NCBI GenBank assembly: GCA_014169315.1
Contig: AP022133.1
Span: 1,178,001 to 1,242,000, forward strand
Source of the DNA: Enterobacter cloacae
GTDB taxonomy: Bacteria; Pseudomonadota; Gammaproteobacteria; Enterobacterales; Enterobacteriaceae
Reading direction: 5' to 3'
DNA length: 64,000 nt
In this document: positions 58,327 through 64,000 of the stretch, piece after piece
Layout: each line of letters starts with the position of its first letter
How positions within the stretch are numbered: position 1 is the stretch's first letter
Notes under the pieces: generated by a model
Seen by the model: the letters and a program-made list of their open reading frames with translations, nothing else
Database searches by the model: none
What the model was told of the DNA's origin: nothing
Translations under genes and position numbers: made by a program

Positions 58327-59043
58327 ATGAAACTCGAATTCTCAGTTTATCGTTATAACCCGGATGTAGACGATGCTCCGCGTATGCAGGATTACACGCT
58401 GGAAGCAGAAGAAGGCCGTGACATGATGCTGCTGGATGCATTAATGCAGCTGAAAGAAAAAGACCCAACGCTGTCATTCCGTCGCTCCTGCCGTGAAGGG
58501 GTGTGTGGCTCCGACGGCGTGAATATGAATGGCAAAAATGGCCTGGCCTGCATCACGCCAGTTTCAGCGCTGCAGCGCCCGGGTCAGAAAATTGTTATCC
58601 GTCCTCTGCCAGGCCTGCCGGTCGTGCGCGATTTGGTGGTGGACATGGGGCAATTCTATGCACAATATGAGAAGATTAAGCCTTACTTGTTGAATAATGG
58701 GCAAAATCCACCCGCTCGTGAGCACTTACAGTCTCCTGAGCAGCGTGAAAAACTCGATGGGCTGTACGAGTGTATTCTTTGTGCATGTTGTTCAACGTCT
58801 TGCCCGTCGTTCTGGTGGAACCCGGACAAGTTTATCGGCCCGGCCGGTCTGCTGGCTGCCTATCGTTTCCTGATCGATAGCCGCGACACCGAAACCGATA
58901 GCCGCCTTGAAGGGCTAAGTGATGCTTTCAGCGTATTCCGCTGCCATAGCATCATGAACTGCGTCAGCGTGTGTCCGAAGGGGTTGAACCCGACGCGCGC
59001 CATCGGCCACATTAAGTCGATGCTGTTGCAGCGCAGTGCGTAA
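58327..59043 (+). CDS. sdhB: Succinate dehydrogenase iron-sulfur subunit
   Basis: A 238-residue subunit that passes electrons from SdhA to quinone. The [2Fe-2S] ligands lie in SCREGVCGSDG near residue 54, the [4Fe-4S] in CILCACCSTSCPS near 149 and the [3Fe-4S]/[4Fe-4S] in CHSIMNCVSVCPKGLNP near 206. It is 15 bases after sdhA and ends the sdh operon proper. A 264-base repeat-rich gap separates it from sucA. Confidence 0.98.
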   Translation: MKLEFSVYRYNPDVDDAPRMQDYTLEAEEGRDMMLLDALMQLKEKDPTLSFRRSCREGVCGSDGVNMNGKNGLACITPVSALQRPGQKIVIRPLPGLPVVRDLVVDMGQFYAQYEKIKPYLLNNGQNPPAREHLQSPEQREKLDGLYECILCACCSTSCPSFWWNPDKFIGPAGLLAAYRFLIDSRDTETDSRLEGLSDAFSVFRCHSIMNCVSVCPKGLNPTRAIGHIKSMLLQRSA

Positions 59044-59046
59044 GTA

Positions 59047-59100
59047 GTGAGAGGGGAGCGCTGTTCCCCTCACCCTAACCCTCTCCCACAGGGAGAGGGA
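59047..59100. repeat. Hairpin and inverted GTGGGAGAGGG palindrome after sdhB
   Basis: GTGAGAGGGGA/TTCCCCTCAC hairpin (59047-59073) runs into an inverted copy of the dispersed palindrome (CCCTAACCCTCTCCCACAGGGAG, to 59100). There is no T-run, so it more likely stabilises or processes the sdh-suc message than ends it. Confidence 0.65.
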
Positions 59101-59109
59101 ACGGATTGT

Positions 59110-59206
59110 AGGAAATCTTTAAAAACTGCCGACGCCTTTCCCCTCGCCTCTGTGGGGAGAGGGCAGGGTAAGGGAAAATCCCTTAGGACAGTTTTTAAAG
59201 GTTCCT
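59110..59206. repeat. 97-bp inverted-repeat element between sdhB and sucA
   Basis: Ends AGGAAATCTTTAAAAACTG and CAGTTTTTAAAGGTTCCT pair over 17 positions. The interior carries a diverged GTGGGGAGAGGGCAGGGTAAGGG palindrome. Transcribed as part of sdh-suc, it would form a long hairpin. No gene is seen in the gap; an open frame through the repeats looks spurious. Confidence 0.7.
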
Positions 59207-59307
59207 TCGCGGGCCAGAAAGAGCTCGCAGGTGAACCCCGGCACGTACGTGTTGTACGTGGTAGTTTCTACGGCGAAAGTAAGCATAAAAATGCTTAAGG
59301 GATCACG

Positions 59308-62115
59308 ATGCAGAACGGCGCAATGAAAGCCTGGCTGGACTCTTCTTACCTCTCTGGTGCTAACCAGAGCTGGATAGAACAGCTCTATGAAGACTTCTTA
59401 ACCGATCCTGACTCAGTGGACGCTAACTGGCGTTCCATGTTCCAGCAGTTGCCTGGCACGGGAGTCAAACCGGATCAATTCCATTCCAAAACACGTGATT
59501 ATTTCCGTCGTCTGGCGAAGGATGCCTCACGTTACTCTTCTGCGATTTCCGACCCTGACACCAATGCGAAGCAGGTTAAAGTCCTGCAGCTTATCAACGC
59601 TTATCGCTTCCGTGGTCACCAGCATGCGAATCTCGATCCGCTGGGACTGTGGCAGCAAGACCGTGTAGCGGATCTCGATCCGGCTTATCACGATCTGACC
59701 GAGGCCGATTTCCAGGAAAGCTTTAACGTAGGTTCCTTTGCCATCGGCAAAGACACGATGAAGTTGGGCGATTTGATTAACGCGCTCAAGCAAACCTACT
59801 GCGGCTCCATCGGCGCGGAATACATGCACATCACCTCTACAGAAGAGAAACGCTGGATCCAACAGCGCATTGAGTCCGTGGCTGGCCACGCGACGTTCTC
59901 GGCTGATGAGAAAAAACGCTTCCTGAATGAATTGACCGCAGCAGAAGGCCTTGAGCGTTATCTGGGTGCGAAATTCCCGGGCGCAAAACGCTTCTCGCTG
60001 GAAGGCGGTGATGCGTTAGTACCAATGCTGAAAGAACTGATTCGCCACGCTGGCAACAGCGGTACCCGCGAAGTGGTTCTCGGCATGGCGCACCGTGGGC
60101 GTCTGAACGTTCTGGTCAACGTACTGGGTAAAAAACCGCAGGATCTGTTTGACGAGTTCGCAGGCAAACATAAAGAACACCTTGGCACCGGTGACGTGAA
60201 GTACCACATGGGCTTCTCGTCTGATATCGAAACCGAAGGCGGTCTGGTTCACCTGGCGCTGGCGTTTAACCCGTCACACCTGGAAATCGTCAGCCCGGTG
60301 GTTATCGGTTCTGTACGTGCGCGTCTGGACAGACTGGACGAGCCGAGCAGCAATAAAGTGCTGCCAATTACCATTCACGGTGATGCAGCCATCACTGGCC
60401 AGGGCGTGGTTCAGGAAACCCTGAACATGTCCAAGGCGCGTGGTTATGAAGTGGGCGGTACCGTTCGCATCGTGATCAACAACCAGGTAGGCTTCACCAC
60501 GTCTAACCCACTGGATGCACGCTCCACTCCGTACTGTACCGACATCGGTAAGATGGTGCAGGCACCGATCTTCCACGTTAATGCGGATGACCCGGAAGCA
60601 GTGGCATTTGTTACCCGTCTGGCACTGGACTTCCGTAACACCTTTAAACGCGATGTGCTGATCGACCTGTTCTGCTACCGCCGTCACGGCCACAACGAAG
60701 CTGATGAGCCAAGTGCAACCCAGCCGCTGATGTACCAGAAAATCAAAAAGCACCCGACGCCGCGTAAAATCTATGCTGACAAGCTGGAAAACGACAAAGT
60801 CGTCACGCTGGAAGATGCGACCGAGCTGGTCAACCTCTACCGCGACGCGCTGGATGCGGGTGAATGCGTAGTGAAAGAGCTGCGCCCAATGAATATGCAC
60901 TCCTTTACCTGGTCGCCGTACCTCAACCACGAGTGGGATGAGAGCTACCCGAACAAGGTTGAGATGAAGCGCCTGCAGGAGCTGGCTAAACGCATCAGCA
61001 CTGTACCAGACGCCATTGAGATGCAGTCGCGCGTACAGAAGATCTATTCTGACCGTCAGGCTATGGCGGCAGGTGAGAAGCTGTTCGACTGGGGCGGTGC
61101 AGAGACACTGGCTTACGCGACGCTGGTTGACGAAGGCATTCCTGTTCGTCTGTCCGGTGAAGATGCGGGCCGTGGCACCTTCTTCCACCGTCACGCGGTG
61201 GTTCACAATCAGTCTAACGGTTCAACCTACACCCCGCTGCAGCACGTCCATAACGGTCAGGGCCAGTTCAAGGTCTGGGACTCCGTGCTGTCTGAAGAAG
61301 CGGTACTGGCATTTGAATATGGCTACGCCACCGCAGAACCACGCACCCTGACCATCTGGGAAGCGCAGTTCGGTGACTTCGCCAACGGTGCGCAGGTGGT
61401 TATCGACCAGTTCATCTCTTCCGGTGAGCAGAAGTGGGGCCGTATGTGTGGCCTGGCGATGCTGCTGCCACACGGTTATGAAGGGCAGGGTCCGGAGCAC
61501 TCCTCTGCGCGTCTGGAACGTTATCTGCAACTCTGCGCCGAGCAGAACATGCAGGTCTGTGTGCCGTCCACGCCGGCTCAGGTTTACCACATGCTGCGTC
61601 GCCAGGCGCTGCGCGGTATGCGCCGTCCGCTGGTGGTGATGTCGCCGAAATCTCTGCTGCGTCATCCGCTGGCCGTGTCCAGCCTGGATGAACTGGCAAA
61701 TGGCACCTTCCTGCCAGCCATTGGTGAGATTGACGAACTGGATCCGCAAGCTGTGAAGCGTGTGGTGATGTGTTCTGGTAAGGTTTATTACGACCTGTTG
61801 GAACAGCGCCGTAAGAACGACCAGAAAGATGTCGCCATCGTGCGTATCGAACAGCTTTATCCATTCCCGCACCAGGCGGTGCAGGAAGCGCTGAAACCGT
61901 ATGCTCACGTACATGATTTTGTCTGGTGCCAGGAAGAGCCGCTCAACCAGGGCGCATGGTACTGCAGCCAGCATCATTTCCGTGAAGTGATTCCATTTGG
62001 GTCTGCCCTGCGTTATGCAGGTCGCCCGGCCTCCGCCTCTCCGGCGGTAGGGTATATGTCCGTTCACCAGAAGCAGCAGCAAGATCTGGTCAATGACGCG
62101 CTGAACGTCGATTAA
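59308..62115 (+). CDS. sucA: 2-oxoglutarate dehydrogenase E1 component
   Basis: A 935-residue thiamine-diphosphate enzyme that decarboxylates 2-oxoglutarate and succinylates the lipoyl group of SucB. The ThDP/Mg motif runs from [14 protein letters not shown] near residue 353 to [12 protein letters not shown] near 395; conserved His residues lie in [10 protein letters not shown] near 258 and [13 protein letters not shown] near 455. Two residues longer than E. coli SucA. AAGGGATC precedes the ATG. Likely read from the sdh promoter and possibly a weak local one. Confidence 0.98.
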   Translation: MQNGAMKAWLDSSYLSGANQSWIEQLYEDFLTDPDSVDANWRSMFQQLPGTGVKPDQFHSKTRDYFRRLAKDASRYSSAISDPDTNAKQVKVLQLINAYRFRGHQHANLDPLGLWQQDRVADLDPAYHDLTEADFQESFNVGSFAIGKDTMKLGDLINALKQTYCGSIGAEYMHITSTEEKRWIQQRIESVAGHATFSADEKKRFLNELTAAEGLERYLGAKFPGAKRFSLEGGDALVPMLKELIRHAGNSGTREVVLGMAHRGRLNVLVNVLGKKPQDLFDEFAGKHKEHLGTGDVKYHMGFSSDIETEGGLVHLALAFNPSHLEIVSPVVIGSVRARLDRLDEPSSNKVLPITIHGDAAITGQGVVQETLNMSKARGYEVGGTVRIVINNQVGFTTSNPLDARSTPYCTDIGKMVQAPIFHVNADDPEAVAFVTRLALDFRNTFKRDVLIDLFCYRRHGHNEADEPSATQPLMYQKIKKHPTPRKIYADKLENDKVVTLEDATELVNLYRDALDAGECVVKELRPMNMHSFTWSPYLNHEWDESYPNKVEMKRLQELAKRISTVPDAIEMQSRVQKIYSDRQAMAAGEKLFDWGGAETLAYATLVDEGIPVRLSGEDAGRGTFFHRHAVVHNQSNGSTYTPLQHVHNGQGQFKVWDSVLSEEAVLAFEYGYATAEPRTLTIWEAQFGDFANGAQVVIDQFISSGEQKWGRMCGLAMLLPHGYEGQGPEHSSARLERYLQLCAEQNMQVCVPSTPAQVYHMLRRQALRGMRRPLVVMSPKSLLRHPLAVSSLDELANGTFLPAIGEIDELDPQAVKRVVMCSGKVYYDLLEQRRKNDQKDVAIVRIEQLYPFPHQAVQEALKPYAHVHDFVWCQEEPLNQGAWYCSQHHFREVIPFGSALRYAGRPASASPAVGYMSVHQKQQQDLVNDALNVD

Positions 62116-62129
62116 TTAAAGGATACATA

Positions 62130-63350
62130 ATGAGTAGCGTAGATATTCTTGTTCCCGACCTGCCTGAGTCCGTAGCAGATGCGACTGTCGCCACCTGGCA
62201 CAAAAAACCAGGCGATGCGGTAACCCGCGACGAAGTGCTGGTAGAAATCGAAACTGACAAAGTGGTACTGGAAGTACCGGCTTCAGCGGATGGCATTCTG
62301 GATGCAGTGCTGGAAGATGAAGGCACGACCGTGACTTCTCGCCAGATCCTGGGTCGCCTGCGTGAAGGCAACAGCTCTGGTAAAGAGACCAGCGCTAAAT
62401 CTGAAGAGAAAGCGTCTACTCCAGCGCAGCGCCAGCAGGCGTCTCTGGAAGAGCAGAACAACGACGCGCTGAGCCCGGCGATCCGTCGCCTGCTGGCTGA
62501 ACACAACCTGGACGCGGCGGCTATTAAAGGCACCGGTGTGGGTGGTCGTCTGACGCGCGAAGACATCGAGAAACACCTGGCGAAAGCACCGGCGAAAGCC
62601 GAAGCCAAAGCCCCGGTGGCAGCCCCGGCAGCACAGCCTGCCCTGGGCGCACGCAGTGAAAAACGCGTGCCAATGACTCGCCTGCGTAAGCGCGTGGCTG
62701 AGCGTCTGCTGGAAGCGAAAAACTCCACCGCGATGCTGACCACCTTCAACGAAGTAAACATGAAGCCAATCATGGATCTGCGTAAGCAGTACGGTGATGC
62801 GTTTGAAAAACGTCACGGTATCCGTCTGGGCTTTATGTCCTTCTACGTGAAAGCGGTTGTTGAAGCGCTGAAACGCTACCCGGAAGTGAACGCGTCTATC
62901 GATGGCGATGACGTGGTTTACCACAACTACTTCGACGTGAGCATGGCGGTTTCTACGCCACGTGGCCTGGTGACCCCGGTTCTGCGTGATGTGGATACTC
63001 TGGGCATGGCTGACATCGAGAAAAATATCAAAGAGCTGGCTGTTAAAGGCCGCGACGGTAAGCTGACCGTAGATGACCTGACTGGCGGTAACTTCACCAT
63101 TACCAACGGCGGCGTATTCGGTTCACTGATGTCTACCCCAATCATCAACCCACCGCAGAGTGCGATCCTCGGCATGCATGCCATCAAAGATCGCCCTATG
63201 GCGGTAGACGGTAAAGTTGAGATCCTGCCAATGATGTACCTGGCACTCTCTTACGATCACCGTCTGATCGACGGCCGTGAGTCCGTGGGCTTCCTGGTTG
63301 CCATTAAAGAGCTGCTGGAAGATCCAACACGTCTGCTGTTGGACGTGTAG
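62130..63350 (+). CDS. sucB: Dihydrolipoyllysine-residue succinyltransferase (E2)
   Basis: A 406-residue E2 core of 2-oxoglutarate dehydrogenase. The lipoyl domain carries the lipoylated Lys44 in [11 protein letters not shown]; the peripheral subunit-binding domain covers about 112-150 ([15 protein letters not shown]); Ala/Pro/Lys linkers separate the domains; the catalytic core holds [13 protein letters not shown] near residue 375. It lies 14 bases after sucA. A REP unit follows before sucC. Confidence 0.98.
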   Translation: MSSVDILVPDLPESVADATVATWHKKPGDAVTRDEVLVEIETDKVVLEVPASADGILDAVLEDEGTTVTSRQILGRLREGNSSGKETSAKSEEKASTPAQRQQASLEEQNNDALSPAIRRLLAEHNLDAAAIKGTGVGGRLTREDIEKHLAKAPAKAEAKAPVAAPAAQPALGARSEKRVPMTRLRKRVAERLLEAKNSTAMLTTFNEVNMKPIMDLRKQYGDAFEKRHGIRLGFMSFYVKAVVEALKRYPEVNASIDGDDVVYHNYFDVSMAVSTPRGLVTPVLRDVDTLGMADIEKNIKELAVKGRDGKLTVDDLTGGNFTITNGGVFGSLMSTPIINPPQSAILGMHAIKDRPMAVDGKVEILPMMYLALSYDHRLIDGRESVGFLVAIKELLEDPTRLLLDV

Positions 63351-63371
63351 TAACACTTTAGCGTCACCTGC

Positions 63372-63428
63372 CCTGTAGGCCGGATAAGCGTAGTGCCATC
63401 CGGCACACAGATCGCGTCGGTCTACAGG
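63372..63428. repeat. REP unit between sucB and sucC
   Basis: CCTGTAGGCCGGATAAGCG-TAGTG-CCATCCGGC, a standard enterobacterial REP palindrome, closed by outer arms CCTGTAG/CTACAGG. It lies within the suc message, where REP hairpins slow 3' decay of the upstream segment. Confidence 0.85.
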
Positions 63429-63467
63429 TTTGAAGATAACGATTACCCTGAAGGATGGATAGAACAC

Positions 63468-64000
63468 ATGAACTTACATGAATATCAGGCCAAACAGCTG
63501 TTTGCCCGGTATGGCTTACCGGCTCCGGTGGGTTATGCCTGTACTACCCCACGTGAAGCAGAAGAAGCCGCATCTAAAATCGGTTCCGGCCCTTGGGTAG
63601 TTAAATGTCAGGTTCACGCTGGTGGCCGTGGTAAAGCGGGCGGTGTGAAGGTTGTTAAGAGCAAAGAAGAGATCCGTGCTTTTGCTGAACATTGGCTGGG
63701 TAAACGCCTGGTAACCTATCAAACAGATGCGAATGGCCAGCCGGTAAACCAGATCCTGGTTGAAGCGGCGACTGATATCGCAAAAGAACTGTACCTGGGC
63801 GCGGTGGTTGACCGTAGCTCCCGTCGCGTGGTGTTCATGGCGTCTACTGAAGGCGGCGTGGAAATCGAGAAAGTGGCGGAAGAAACCCCTCATCTGATCC
63901 ATAAAGTGGCTATCGATCCGCTGGCAGGCCCAATGCCTTACCAGGGACGTGAGCTGGCGTTCAAACTGGGTCTGGAAGGTAAGCTGGTTCAGCAGTTCAC
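63468..64000 (+). CDS. sucC: Succinyl-CoA synthetase beta subunit, N-terminal part
   Basis: The first 177 codons of SucC, the ADP-forming beta subunit that makes succinate and ATP from succinyl-CoA. Starts [18 protein letters not shown] and continues with the ATP-grasp loop [17 protein letters not shown] near residue 46, essentially as in E. coli. AAGGATGG precedes the ATG. The gene is cut by the window end, so its C-terminal half and sucD are not visible. Confidence 0.97.
   Translation, partial: MNLHEYQAKQLFARYGLPAPVGYACTTPREAEEAASKIGSGPWVVKCQVHAGGRGKAGGVKVVKSKEEIRAFAEHWLGKRLVTYQTDANGQPVNQILVEAATDIAKELYLGAVVDRSSRRVVFMASTEGGVEIEKVAEETPHLIHKVAIDPLAGPMPYQGRELAFKLGLEGKLVQQF

Noticed and set aside
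59047..59298. 83-codon open frame between sdhB and sucA
   Set aside because: It consists almost wholly of dispersed palindromic repeats.
60274..62082. Long antisense frames within sucA
   Set aside because: Same reason: they mirror the codon bias of sucA.
1..64000. Prophage, insertion sequence, integron or defence island
   Set aside because: No transposase, integrase, restriction, toxin-antitoxin or phage genes are visible; gene order is backbone throughout.

Overview
The window is a contiguous piece of an enterobacterial chromosome. Gene order and protein sequences follow the E. coli/Salmonella nadD-to-sucC backbone almost gene for gene. The lineage looks like Enterobacter or a near relative (Lelliottia, Leclercia). 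This rests on the near-E. coli proteins, on dispersed CCCTCTCCC/GTGGGAGAGGG palindromes that I associate with that group, and on the absence of E. coli rhsC and ybgA between ybfA and phr. The genus is inferred, not proven.

Layout. 1-4241 (minus): nadD start, holA, lptE, leuS. 4453-5959: ybeL and rihA, meeting tail to tail. 6080-9280 (minus): gltIJKL glutamate/aspartate ABC importer, with an SroC-type RNA between gltI and gltJ. 9682-13704 (minus): ybeZ-ybeY-ybeX-lnt, an RNA-maturation and envelope operon. 13867-16602: miaB and divergent ubiF. 16712-17411 (minus): seven tRNAs (Met, Leu, 2 Gln-TTG, Met, 2 Gln-CTG). 17638-23584 (minus): asnB, then nagBACD, divergent from nagE. 26103-29993 (plus): glnS and chiPQ. 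30102-32716 (minus): fur with its leader peptide uof, fldA, ybfE, ybfF. 32900-35113 (plus): seqA, pgm. 35223-39091 (minus): speFL-speF-potE. 39369-47141 (minus): kdpFABCDE, with kdpE frameshifted. 47450-53561 (plus): ybfA, an unrecognised 36-residue ORF, phr, ybgI, pxpBCA and nei. 53757-64000: gltA (minus) divergent from sdhCDAB-sucABC (plus), the window ending inside sucC.

Functional groups. gltA, sdhCDAB and sucABC encode successive TCA-cycle steps. nagBACDE with chiPQ form the NagC-controlled amino-sugar regulon; NagC-like operators are visible at nagE and chiP and a ChiX pairing site covers the chiP ribosome binding site. speFL-speF-potE is the arginine/ornithine-sensing putrescine system. 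kdpFABC is the high-affinity K+ pump; its KdpE-type operator is preserved although the regulator gene is broken.

The main departures from a textbook backbone are: the kdpE frameshift; a composite intrinsic-terminator plus palindrome module present four times (after ybeL, potE and, in tandem, nei), one copy of which supplies the end of rihA; an ERIC-like element inside the sdhC leader that creates a 60-codon upstream ORF; a 97-bp inverted-repeat element between sdhB and sucA; a NagE whose membrane domain differs from the E. coli protein as I remember it; and the small ORF before phr. I see no CRISPR array, prophage, insertion sequence or defence island, and no wholly new multi-gene system. All family comparisons are from memory; no search was run.
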